Shown: positions 25,935-34,058 of the stretch, piece by piece
How the letters are laid out: every line of letters begins with the position of its first letter
Numbering within the stretch: the first letter of the stretch is position 1
Origin: CAXQUZ01 sp942491145
Lineage (GTDB): Bacteria; Myxococcota_A; UBA796; UBA2385
Length of the DNA stretch: 64,000 nucleotides
Direction: 5' to 3'
Assembly (NCBI GenBank): GCA_942491145.1
Contig: CALOBC010000034.1
Location: 59,988 to 123,987 of the forward strand
The notes under the pieces: generated by a model
Seen by the model: the letters and a program-made list of their open reading frames with translations, nothing else
What the model was told of the DNA's origin: nothing
Databases searched by the model: none
Position numbers and translations under genes: made by a program

Positions 25935-28900
25935 CTACAGGCCGAGGCCCCACAGCACGAAGACGCGGCCGGTGTTGGATGCGGCCTCATCGTCAAACGG
26001 CGCACCCACCACAATGTCGGGGTAGCCGTCGTTGTTGAGGTCTTGGCCGCCGAGTACGGCTCGCCCGCCTTGGCTGTCTTTCTCGCCATCCCACCGGATG
26101 CCGTCCGCCGTGGTCGTGGTCACCGCTCCCGAGAATGGGCCGTACAACAGCCATGCGTTGCCGTCGTCTCCCGAGCCTTCCCGGGCACCCACGAGCAGGT
26201 CGTCGGCGCCGTCGCCGTCCATGTCGCCGGCCACGCTGATGGCCGCCCCAAAGCGGGTGTTGTTGGTCACATCCTCGATGGTCGCGTCGTCGATGTTGTG
26301 GATGTCATCGCCGTCGCTGTAGCTGAACGTCGCGCTGCCGTTGAGCAGGTAGACCTCTCCAGTGCCCGAGCCGTCGGCGGTGGCCCCCACCAGCAAGTCT
26401 TCGTAGCCATCAGCGTTGAGGTCGCCGACCTCAAAGGCGTCGCCGACCAAGGCATCGTTCCTGGGCCCGTCGATTCGGTCCACATTGGACAGCGCCACCG
26501 AGGTGCCGGTGGAGGGCACGTCGTCGATGTAGATGCGTCCGCGGCGGGTGTTGTCGGGCTCGCTGATGACGGCAGACGGGATGCCATCGCCGTCCATGTC
26601 CGCCCACGCCAAGGCCCAGCCGGCGCAGCGGGTGCCCTGCCAGTAGAAGTCGGCGGTGGTGGTGCTCAGGCTGGCGGGCAGGGGGCTCGCACCGGCGGCC
26701 ACAAACATCACCTTGCCGCCGTAGTCGGTGCCGTCGGGCGTGTACATGGTGTCCATGCACGCCATCGAGCCGATGAGCATGTCGCCCGCCGTGCCGTCGT
26801 TGTCCGCGTCGCCGCCGATCTCGATGGCGTTGCCGAGCAGGCCGTGGCTGGTGGTGCCCACCGAGACGTCGGCCACATCCGCCAGCGCGGCGCTGCCCGT
26901 CAGGGACGTCACGGGACCATTGAGCAGGTAGACCGCGCCCTTGGGATTGCCTCCACCGGTGCGCAGGGCCCCGGGAACACCGATCAGCAGGTCATCATAG
27001 CCGTCATCATCCACGTCGCCGATCGCGAGTGCGCTGCCGCCCCAAGCGTCGTCTTCTTCGGCCGACAGCATCATCGCGTTGCCGGTGGTGGCCGTCGAGT
27101 CGAGGGTGAGGTCTTCGTCGGTGTCGCCGTCGACCACCTCGCCGTCGAAGCTGGCCATGAGCCACACCACGCCGTTGTCGGCGTAGGCGCCCGTGTTTGC
27201 CCCCGGCGCACCCATCACCAGCTCATTGACCCCATCGGCAGACCCGTCCAGGTCACCGGCCGCCAGCGCCCAGCCGAGGGCCCCGTCGGTGCCCGAGCCG
27301 CTGTCGGTGATGCCGGTGCGCACGGCCGCATCGAGGTCCTGGCTCTCGAAGATGCACACGTCTTCGGTGGTGCCGCCGTAGGTCTCGGTCAGGCCGTCCC
27401 CGTCGCAGTCGGTGTCGACCAAGTCGTTGCACGTCTCGCCCGCCTCGGGGAAGACCAAGCTGTCGGTGTCGTCACAGTCGGTGTTCAGGGCACTCACGCC
27501 GGCCGACTCGTCGCAGGCGAGCGTCGTGGTGGCCGGGTCGCCCACGCCGTCCAGATCGGCGTCGACGTAGAAGGTCAGCCGGGAGCTCAGATCGAGCGAG
27601 GCGTCGTCGTCATCGATGTCACCATCGCAGTCCTCGTCGGTGTCCGACGCATCGCAGACCTCGGTGGCACCGGGGTTGATGGCGAACACCCCGTCGTTGC
27701 AGTCGGTGTTGTCGGTCACGGTTCCGGCGGGCTCGTCGTTGGCGCAGTACAGGGCGCCGGAGTCCGCGAGATCACCGTATCCATCAACATCGTCGTCGAA
27801 GTAGTACAGGGTCTGGGACGCGGGGTCCAGCTCGCTGTCGGCGTCGTCGGCGAAGCCGTTGCAGTTCTCGTCCGTGTCGGCGCTGTCGCAGATCTCGGTG
27901 GCACCTGGGTTGATGGCTGCCACACCGTCGTCGCAGTCGGTGTTCAGCAACGACAAGGCAGCAGGCTGGTCGTTCTCGCAGTAGCCGACCGCCGTCGCTG
28001 AGATGGCGCCGAAGCCATCGCCGTCCGTGTCGGTGTAGTAGTCGAGCTGGGTGCTCAGATCGAGGGTGGTGTCGCCGTCATCGGCCGTTCCGTTGCAGTT
28101 CTCATCCACATCGGCGTCGTCGCAGACCTCGGTGGCCGCCGGGTTGATGTCCTCGTCCGAGTCGTCGCAGTCGGTCTGGTCGAGCACCCGCAGGGCGGGC
28201 TGGTCGTCCTCACAATACAGTGTGCCGGAGTCGGTGAGATCGCCGTATCCATCGTCATCATCGTCAAGGTAGTACGTGGTCTGGGTGGTGGGGTCGACCG
28301 AGCTGTCTGCGTCATCGGCCAAGCCATCGCAGTCCTCGTCGGTGTCGTCTGCATCGCAGATCTCGGTGGCCCCGGGGTTGATGGCCGCCAGGCTGTCATC
28401 GCAGTCGGTGGCGTCGGCCACCACACCCGATGGCTCGTCCCCATCACAGAACAGCTGGGCCGATGCGCTGGCGTCCCCGTAGCCATCGCCGTCATCGTCG
28501 ATCGTGAAGGCGTCTTGGGTGGACGTGTCGAGGGTGCTGTCGGCATCATCGGCCAACCCATTGCAGTTCTCATCCACGTCGGCGGCATCGCAGATCTCGG
28601 CGGCGTCTGGGTTTACCCCCGAAGCGCTGTCGTCGCAGTCCGTGTTGTCGGTTGTGTTGCCAGATGGGGCGTCGCCCGCACAATACAAGGTGCCAGCGTC
28701 CGTCGCGTCGCCAAACCCATCGCCGTCGCCGTCCGTGTAGTGGGTGGTCTGGGTGGTGGCATCGACGGAGCTGTCGGCGTCATCGGCCAAGCCATCGCAG
28801 TCCTCGTCGACATCGTCGGCGTCGCAGACCTCGGTCGCTGCGGGGTTGATGGTGCCGTCGGTGTCGTCGCAGTCGGTGGCGTTGTCGACCAAGCCGGTGG

Positions 28901-30362
28901 GGGCGTCACCGTCGCAGAAGAAGACCCCGGGGTCGGCGCTGTCGCCGTAGGTGTCGCCGTCGTCGTCCACAAAGAAGGACTGCTGGGAGCTGGGATCGAT
29001 GGAGTCGTCGGCATCATCGACGAGGCCATCGCAGTCCTCGTCGGTGTCGGCGGCGTCGCAGATCTCGGTGGCGGCGGGGTTCACGTCCGCTCGGCCGTCG
29101 TCGCAGTCCTCGGCCACGGCCACGTAGCTTGCCCCCGGATCGCACCGGAGCTGCCCCATCGCCGGGTCGCCGAAGCTGTCGCTGTCGCTGTCCAGGTAGT
29201 GGGTGGTCTGGGTGGCGGCGTTGACGGTGGGGTCGTTGTCGTCGGCGGTGCTGTTGCAGTTCTCGTCCACGTCGCCGTCGTCGCAGACCTCGGCCACACC
29301 GGGGTTGATGGTGTCGAGGGTGTCGTCGCAGTCGTCGCTGTTGTCGGCCCAGCCGGTCTCGGGCACGTCACAGAACCGGTCGCCCGCCTCGGGATCGCCG
29401 TAGCCATCGTCGTCGAGGTCCGCCCAGACGGTGGTGGTGCCTTCCGCGAGGGTGTCAGGGTCGAGGTCGTCCGCGAGCCCGTTGCAGTCCTCGTCAACGT
29501 CGTCTTCGTCGCAGATCTCGTCGGCGTCGGGGTTGATGTCGGCGTTGGTGTCGTCGCAGTCGTCGTCGAGGGAGACGTGGCCCTCCAGCGGGGAGCAGCT
29601 CAGCTCGATGGCGTCGGGATTGCCGTGCCCATCGTTGTCTTCGTCGGCGAACCACTCGCGCAAGGTGGCGGGATCGAAGCCGGGATCGTCCCCGTCCACC
29701 AAGGCGTCGCAGTCGTTGTCGATGTCGTCGCAGACCTCGGTGGCCGACGGGTTGATGGTGAGATCGAGGTCATCGCAATCGTCGCCGAAGCTGGCGTCGG
29801 CCTGGGGGTGCTCGGCGCTGTCAAAGCCGTCGCCGTCTTGGTCAAAGTCGTCACCACCGCGGCAGTCCGAGTCGATGCCGTCGTACCAAGCTTCGGTGTC
29901 GGCGCCGGGGAACACCGTCTCGGGCGCGGGCAGCGAGGCGGTGGAGACGGGGTAGTGGCCCGTTGCATCGGTGAAGTCGGAGGGCGTGTCGGCGCAGTCG
30001 GCTTCTTGGTTGCGGGAGCCGATGTCGAAGGATGGATTGTTGACAATGCCCGTCGACAGGTACTCTGCGGGCACGAAGCCGTCGCCGTCCGCGTCAAAGT
30101 CGTCGTCGCCTTGGCAGTCCGCATCGAAGCCGTCGTAGGGCAGGTCGTCGGCGCCGGGGTGCACGGCGGCTGCGTCGAGTCCCACCTCCAGCCCGTCGAT
30201 GATGATGGAGCCGGGGGCGTCCCAACAGTCGCCATCGGCGGGGCTGTAGCCGTCCCCATCGGCGTCTTGGTCCGACGCGGTGAGCTCCTTCCACGTGGTG
30301 CCACACCCGGTGAGCAGGACCGCGACGAGCAGCGAGCAGGCGCTTGGGGACCGCTGAAACAT
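25935..30362 (-). CDS. giant lipoprotein: MopE-type metal-binding repeats plus FG-GAP repeats
   Basis: 1475 residues from ATG at 30362 with lipobox VLLTGC (Cys20). After two thrombospondin-3-like Asp-rich loops, residues about 170-900 hold 10-11 copies of a ~53-residue repeat. Its core is D-C-D-D-x-x-x-x-I-N-P-x-A-T-E-I/V-C-D followed by D-x-D-C-D/N-G-x-A-D-D, the putative metal-binding motif seen in MopE-like proteins. Residues about 950-1475 have about seven FG-GAP/integrin-type units such as GDVDDDGYDDLLIGVPG and GDLNADGYEDLLVGAT, expected to fold as a beta-propeller with calcium loops. A surface-anchored Ca-binding protein is likely; function unproven. Confidence 0.9.
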   Translation of the reverse strand: MFQRSPSACSLLVAVLLTGCGTTWKELTASDQDADGDGYSPADGDCWDAPGSIIIDGLEVGLDAAAVHPGADDLPYDGFDADCQGDDDFDADGDGFVPAEYLSTGIVNNPSFDIGSRNQEADCADTPSDFTDATGHYPVSTASLPAPETVFPGADTEAWYDGIDSDCRGGDDFDQDGDGFDSAEHPQADASFGDDCDDLDLTINPSATEVCDDIDNDCDALVDGDDPGFDPATLREWFADEDNDGHGNPDAIELSCSPLEGHVSLDDDCDDTNADINPDADEICDEDDVDEDCNGLADDLDPDTLAEGTTTVWADLDDDGYGDPEAGDRFCDVPETGWADNSDDCDDTLDTINPGVAEVCDDGDVDENCNSTADDNDPTVNAATQTTHYLDSDSDSFGDPAMGQLRCDPGASYVAVAEDCDDGRADVNPAATEICDAADTDEDCDGLVDDADDSIDPSSQQSFFVDDDGDTYGDSADPGVFFCDGDAPTGLVDNATDCDDTDGTINPAATEVCDADDVDEDCDGLADDADSSVDATTQTTHYTDGDGDGFGDATDAGTLYCAGDAPSGNTTDNTDCDDSASGVNPDAAEICDAADVDENCNGLADDADSTLDTSTQDAFTIDDDGDGYGDASASAQLFCDGDEPSGVVADATDCDDSLAAINPGATEICDADDTDEDCDGLADDADSSVDPTTQTTYYLDDDDDGYGDLTDSGTLYCEDDQPALRVLDQTDCDDSDEDINPAATEVCDDADVDENCNGTADDGDTTLDLSTQLDYYTDTDGDGFGAISATAVGYCENDQPAALSLLNTDCDDGVAAINPGATEICDSADTDENCNGFADDADSELDPASQTLYYFDDDVDGYGDLADSGALYCANDEPAGTVTDNTDCNDGVFAINPGATEVCDASDTDEDCDGDIDDDDASLDLSSRLTFYVDADLDGVGDPATTTLACDESAGVSALNTDCDDTDSLVFPEAGETCNDLVDTDCDGDGLTETYGGTTEDVCIFESQDLDAAVRTGITDSGSGTDGALGWALAAGDLDGSADGVNELVMGAPGANTGAYADNGVVWLMASFDGEVVDGDTDEDLTLDSTATTGNAMMLSAEEDDAWGGSALAIGDVDDDGYDDLLIGVPGALRTGGGNPKGAVYLLNGPVTSLTGSAALADVADVSVGTTSHGLLGNAIEIGGDADNDGTAGDMLIGSMACMDTMYTPDGTDYGGKVMFVAAGASPLPASLSTTTADFYWQGTRCAGWALAWADMDGDGIPSAVISEPDNTRRGRIYIDDVPSTGTSVALSNVDRIDGPRNDALVGDAFEVGDLNADGYEDLLVGATADGSGTGEVYLLNGSATFSYSDGDDIHNIDDATIEDVTNNTRFGAAISVAGDMDGDGADDLLVGAREGSGDDGNAWLLYGPFSGAVTTTTADGIRWDGEKDSQGGRAVLGGQDLNNDGYPDIVVGAPFDDEAASNTGRVFVLWGLGL

Positions 30363-30536
30363 AAGGGGAACCTCGATAGAGGGCCTCGGGAGTCCCCCGA
30401 GACCCCTTCAGTGCTGTGTCGACAGTGTGCTTCCGGCAACCGGACCGGTGAGGGCGGGACGCACGGAACCACTATGAAGGACGCGGAGCCTTGAGGAAAG
30501 CACGGTCCTGGTCACCGTTCGCCCCCCCCAGGGGCC

Positions 30537-31688
30537 CTACTGCGGCGCGAAGACATCCTCGGCGCCGTCCACGCCCTTCAGGTCGAAGCGGCCGACGGGT
30601 GCCATCGCTTCGGGGAGTGCGTCGGCGAAGGCGCGGGAGGCCAGGACGGACCGGCCCAGCTGGCTGCAGAGGCCTTCGAGTCGGGACGCGATGTTGACGG
30701 TGTGGCCGATGACGGTGAAGTCGAGACGCTGAGCGCTGCCGATGTTGCCGTAGGCCACCTCGCCCAAGTGGAGTCCCACGCCGAAGTCGATCGGCAAGCC
30801 GTCGGGGGTGTCGAGGGTGGCCACGCCGGCGCGGGTGCGGGCGGCCCCGGCCAGGGCGCGGGTGCAGGCGGTGCCGTCGTCGCCGTCCTCCACCGCAAAG
30901 ACCACCAGCGCGGCATCCCCGATGAACTTGAGAATCTCACCGCCCTCGGCTTGCACCGCGTCCCCGACCACGCCGAACCACTGGTTGAGCAGGGCGACGG
31001 TGCCCTCTGTGCCGAGCTTCTGGGTGCGTGCGGTGAAGCCCCGCAGGTCGCTGAACCAGATGGCGGCCCGCACCCGCTCGATGGCCCCGCGTTGGATGGC
31101 CCCGTCGAGCACCCGGGGGCCGGTGTTGGGGCCAATGTAGGTGGTGCAGATGTTGTGGGCGATGAGGCGCAGGGCGGCCCGGTCGAGCAGCGCGCCAAAT
31201 GCGGACATCGCCCCCCGGAGCATCTCGAGGTGCTCGGGGCTGAAGCCGCCCGGCGCCTTGGTGGACAGCGTCACGACGTTGGGGCGGCGGTCCCCGCCCA
31301 GGATGGCGACCGCGACGTAGTCGGTGTGGCCCCGGGCATGGAGCTGTTGGGTGATGGGGTAGCGCTCGATGTCGTCGCCCTCCAGCCGCACCCGGATGAC
31401 GGACTCGGTGCCCTCCAAGAGGGGCTTGACCGGGCTCTTCTTGAAGTCTTCGAGGCGGGTGCTCACCGCCCGATACTGCCGCTCGACGAACGGGCTGCCC
31501 GTCTCCCAGAACCAACCCACCGCCGACAGCTGGGGGTGGAGGGTGCGCAGGGTGACCGACAAGCGGTCGATGGGAACGCCCGCCTGGACGGCCTGATTGA
31601 CAAAGCCGGTGACCAGCTTGCCGGGCTCCAGACAGAAGAAGCCTTCGTCGAGGCACCAAGACACAAGGGCGGCAGTTCCAGCGTTCAT
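30537..31688 (-). CDS. class III adenylate cyclase
   Basis: 383 residues. The C-terminal half (about 210-383) is a class III nucleotide cyclase: FSDLRGFT gives the first metal Asp, GGEILKFIGDAALVVF gives the purine-contacting Lys and second metal Asp, and DFTVIGHTVNIASRLE gives the Thr/Asn/Arg positions. The Lys and Thr pattern fits ATP as substrate (cAMP product). The N-terminal ~200 residues have no membrane segment and resemble the unknown sensory region found before some soluble myxobacterial-type cyclases. It sits alone, read towards lower coordinates. Confidence 0.88.
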   Translation of the reverse strand: MNAGTAALVSWCLDEGFFCLEPGKLVTGFVNQAVQAGVPIDRLSVTLRTLHPQLSAVGWFWETGSPFVERQYRAVSTRLEDFKKSPVKPLLEGTESVIRVRLEGDDIERYPITQQLHARGHTDYVAVAILGGDRRPNVVTLSTKAPGGFSPEHLEMLRGAMSAFGALLDRAALRLIAHNICTTYIGPNTGPRVLDGAIQRGAIERVRAAIWFSDLRGFTARTQKLGTEGTVALLNQWFGVVGDAVQAEGGEILKFIGDAALVVFAVEDGDDGTACTRALAGAARTRAGVATLDTPDGLPIDFGVGLHLGEVAYGNIGSAQRLDFTVIGHTVNIASRLEGLCSQLGRSVLASRAFADALPEAMAPVGRFDLKGVDGAEDVFAPQ

Positions 31689-31744
31689 GGGGTCGCGTAG
31701 CGCGTTGGTGTGGGGGAGGCTGGGCTCGTCACATCACAACGACA

Positions 31745-31781
31745 ACAATGGCCCCCAGGATCACGTCCTGCGGGCCATTGT
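31745..31781 (-). terminator. long hairpin terminator
   Basis: A 10-bp stem ACAATGGCCC/GGGCCATTGT is extended by an inner AGGA/TCCT stem. It lies 45 bases beyond the stop of the copper monooxygenase-like gene (minus strand), and the minus strand then reads TGTCGTTGTG, partly U-rich. It is the best intrinsic-terminator candidate in the GC-rich part of the window. Confidence 0.75.
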
Positions 31782-31825
31782 CATTGGTTTGAGCCTTGAT
31801 GCTTCAGGCTGGACTTGGGCCGTGT

Positions 31826-33112
31826 CTACAGCTTGACGAACGTAAAGAAGAAGCACATCTCTTCGTCGGTGCGCTCGCCGTAGGTGACCTGATTGGTGCC
31901 CTCGGAGTTGTCCCAGGTGCAGCTGTACTCCACCGTGTCGCCGGTCTTGAACGCCGGCGGTTCGGAGAACATGTACGTCATCTGGTTGTCGAAGTCATAG
32001 GTACCATCGACCAGACATGTCTCAGCGCCATCCTCATGCAAGATCCTGGCATTGAAGCGTGTGCCGAGCTTGTGCATGTGGGGGAACATGCCGAGCACCG
32101 TGAAGTCGGTGTAGGTGTTGCGGAAGGTGTCAGTGACCGTGTGGTCGGCGTTCCCGGCCGGGATGCGGAAGCTGTAGTTGCCCAGGGGCGCGAGGTAGAC
32201 CACGCTGCTGACCGAGTCGGCAAGGTTGAAGGCATACCCAGACTGGTCGGCGGTGCCGGGCTCAGCGCCGCCGTTCGCAAAGTAGTGCATCTGCAACACA
32301 AGGTAGCTGTCTTCGGGAACCGGCAAGCCCGTGTTCTCGGGGAACTCGATGGGCAGCATGCCCGGTGCCCATGCGGCGATCATGCCGTCGGTGGCGCTGC
32401 CGCCCTCGCCGTCGATGCAGTCCCAGCCCTGTGGGCCGGTGTAGCGCTCGTCGAGCTCGTCTTTGGGAACCGAGAACAGCACCACGTGGTGGACCAGCGA
32501 CTCTTGGTCGACGGTGGGCGCCATGGACGTGATGTAGCGGCCCGCGGCTTCACCGGGGTCGAGCGCAAAGCAACGGTACTCATTGCCCGGGTTGCGGTCG
32601 TCGCCGTAGGTTGGCGCGTAGGGCTCGGGCATCGGCATGATGAAGTCGGGTTCGACCAGCTCGCCCGAGACCACCTTCGTGGGGGTGGCGTCTTCGGGGG
32701 ACCCCATGGGCTTGTCGCCCGTGATCCAGGCCGCGAGGGTGTCCCGTGCGCTGCTGGGCAGCGTGAGGATGTCGGAGCCCTCGTAGGGCTGGCAGCTGGG
32801 GTCGGAGGCCGCGGGGGGCATCCGGCCGTCATCGATGGCCGCCAACATGGCGTCGGCGAGCGGCATGACGATGTCGGGATCGGTGAAGTCACCGGGGCCC
32901 AGGCCGCCCTCGTGGTGGCAGCGGGTGCAGTGCGTCGCCAGCATGGGCTGGACGTCGGCGTACCAAGTGGTGTCGCCGGTCGCGCTGGACGTGTCTTCGA
33001 TCGGGGAGTCATCGGTGTCGTCGACAGCCGGCGAAGACTTGTCCTCGTCGGTGCAGGCGAGAGCGAAGCAGGCAGCGGTCGAGACCGCGGCGAGAGTGAG
33101 GCCGTTGCGCAT
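31826..33112 (-). CDS. PHM-like copper monooxygenase lipoprotein with N-terminal heme c site
   Basis: ATG at 33112 gives 428 residues with lipobox FALAC (Cys20) and an acidic spacer. A heme c motif CTRCH (62-66) begins a small cytochrome-like domain (to about 145). The rest shows the ligand pattern of copper type II ascorbate-dependent monooxygenases (PHM/DBH): the His pair in ESLVHHVVLFSV and His in LVLQMHYF for one copper; HMH in MFPHMHKLG and Met in DEEMCFFF for the other. Such proteins hydroxylate C-H bonds using O2. The fused cytochrome could supply electrons in place of ascorbate (inference). Likely on the outer face of a membrane. Confidence 0.85.
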   Translation of the reverse strand: MRNGLTLAAVSTAACFALACTDEDKSSPAVDDTDDSPIEDTSSATGDTTWYADVQPMLATHCTRCHHEGGLGPGDFTDPDIVMPLADAMLAAIDDGRMPPAASDPSCQPYEGSDILTLPSSARDTLAAWITGDKPMGSPEDATPTKVVSGELVEPDFIMPMPEPYAPTYGDDRNPGNEYRCFALDPGEAAGRYITSMAPTVDQESLVHHVVLFSVPKDELDERYTGPQGWDCIDGEGGSATDGMIAAWAPGMLPIEFPENTGLPVPEDSYLVLQMHYFANGGAEPGTADQSGYAFNLADSVSSVVYLAPLGNYSFRIPAGNADHTVTDTFRNTYTDFTVLGMFPHMHKLGTRFNARILHEDGAETCLVDGTYDFDNQMTYMFSEPPAFKTGDTVEYSCTWDNSEGTNQVTYGERTDEEMCFFFTFVKL

Positions 33113-33164
33113 TCGTGTCTCCAAGTGCGGCCACCTTAGCCCCGACTTGGCGGGTGTGCTGCCC

Positions 33165-33530
33165 TCAGGCGTCTGGGGTGTGCCAAGGGGTGGGTGCCAG
33201 CGGCAGTGGTCCCAGCGCGTCAAGCTGGCGCTGGGCTTCCTGCTGACTGGCGACCTCTCGGACCTCACAGCCGCCGATGTGGGGGATGATGTCGGGCGAG
33301 GTCGCGAGGATGTACTGCACCCAGCCGGTGGCTTGGTCGCGGACGAGCAGGTGGCACCAGCGCATCGGCATCGGGTCGTCACCGACATGCTCGAGGGTGT
33401 CGCGGGTGCGGTCGGGAGAGAGGCGCAGCTCCCCATCGGCGTCGACGGTGAACAGCGCTGGCGGACCTTGGTGGGCCAGCAACGCATCGAAGCGATTGGC
33501 AAAATCATGCAAGGGGAGCTCAGTCGACAT
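33165..33530 (-). CDS. hypothetical protein downstream of rhodanese-like gene
   Basis: 121 residues, no signal peptide. Its start overlaps the end of the rhodanese-like gene by 11 bases, so it is part of that operon. The sequence (LFTVDADGELRLSPDRTRD, RWCHLLVRDQATGWVQYILA) looks like a small alpha/beta domain; Cys residues occur in RWCH and GGCE. No family recognised. Confidence 0.6.
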   Translation of the reverse strand: MSTELPLHDFANRFDALLAHQGPPALFTVDADGELRLSPDRTRDTLEHVGDDPMPMRWCHLLVRDQATGWVQYILATSPDIIPHIGGCEVREVASQQEAQRQLDALGPLPLAPTPWHTPDA

Positions 33531-33867
33531 CGCGCCTCCGGGGGGACCGCTGGCGGGGGCGGTGCAGCGTTCCGGTCCACGCCGCCAGTCCGCCGGACAG
33601 ATACCCCGCCTGGACCCCCTGGCGCCGCAACCACGTGGCCATCTCGGCCGCGCGGGCCCCGCCGGGATCGACGACGAGCACGGTCTGTTCGGGCAAGAGC
33701 AGCGGCAAGCAGTCGACTTGGAACTGGTGGTAGGGCACGTTCTCGGAAGCGTGGAGGTGGGCCTTGGCGAAGGCCGGCGGGTCTCGCATGTCGAGGATGC
33801 GGTCGGGCGACAGCTCTCCGCACTGGAGCTGCCAGGGATGGACTTCGAAGGGAAACACAGCGCTCAC
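33520..33867 (-). CDS. rhodanese-like domain protein lacking the catalytic Cys
   Basis: GTG at 33867, overlapping the TGA of the 29-codon ORF upstream (GTGA). The 115-residue protein has the rhodanese layout: DRILDMRDPPAFAKAHL with the CH2-A-like D-x-R segment, VPYHQF, and GYLSGGLAAW near the end. At the active-site loop, where a Cys is normal, it reads VVDPGGARAAE, so Asp67 replaces the Cys. It is therefore probably a non-catalytic binding or regulatory domain. The Arg-rich C-terminus (RPRQRSPRRRD) is unusual. Operon partners: the 29-codon ORF and the 121-residue protein. Confidence 0.78.
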   Translation of the reverse strand: MSAVFPFEVHPWQLQCGELSPDRILDMRDPPAFAKAHLHASENVPYHQFQVDCLPLLLPEQTVLVVDPGGARAAEMATWLRRQGVQAGYLSGGLAAWTGTLHRPRQRSPRRRDVD

Positions 33868-33953
33868 TCCCGGCCCTCAAGCCCCACGGCCACCACACAA
33901 CCGGCGAGCATCAAGGCAACGGTGAGCACCCCGAGAAGTTGCAACAACAGCAC
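33864..33953 (-). CDS. 29-residue hydrophobic peptide or mini-lipoprotein
   Basis: GTG at 33953 lies six bases after GGGAGG, and the TGA overlaps the GTG start of the rhodanese-like gene, a coupling arrangement used by other gene pairs here. The peptide is a single hydrophobic segment, LLLQLLGVLTVALMLAGC then VVAVGLEGRE, with a lipobox-like LAGC. It could be a small membrane protein, a minimal lipoprotein, or a leader whose translation drives the rhodanese gene. Third-position GC and spacing support translation. Function unknown. Confidence 0.5.
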   Translation of the reverse strand: MLLLQLLGVLTVALMLAGCVVAVGLEGRE

Positions 33954-34058
33954 CTTGCGCCTCCCGAAGCAGTGTGCTGGACAGGACGTCCAACCCCGCA
34001 GGACGATACACCGCGCGAGACGAACACTGTCGTCGGTTGGCGACTTGGGGACGGATCT

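Noticed and set aside
26043..30494. Two long plus-strand frames opposite the MopE/FG-GAP gene
   Set aside because: Val/Gly/Asp-rich repeats that simply reflect the GC-biased repeated codons of the real gene on the other strand.
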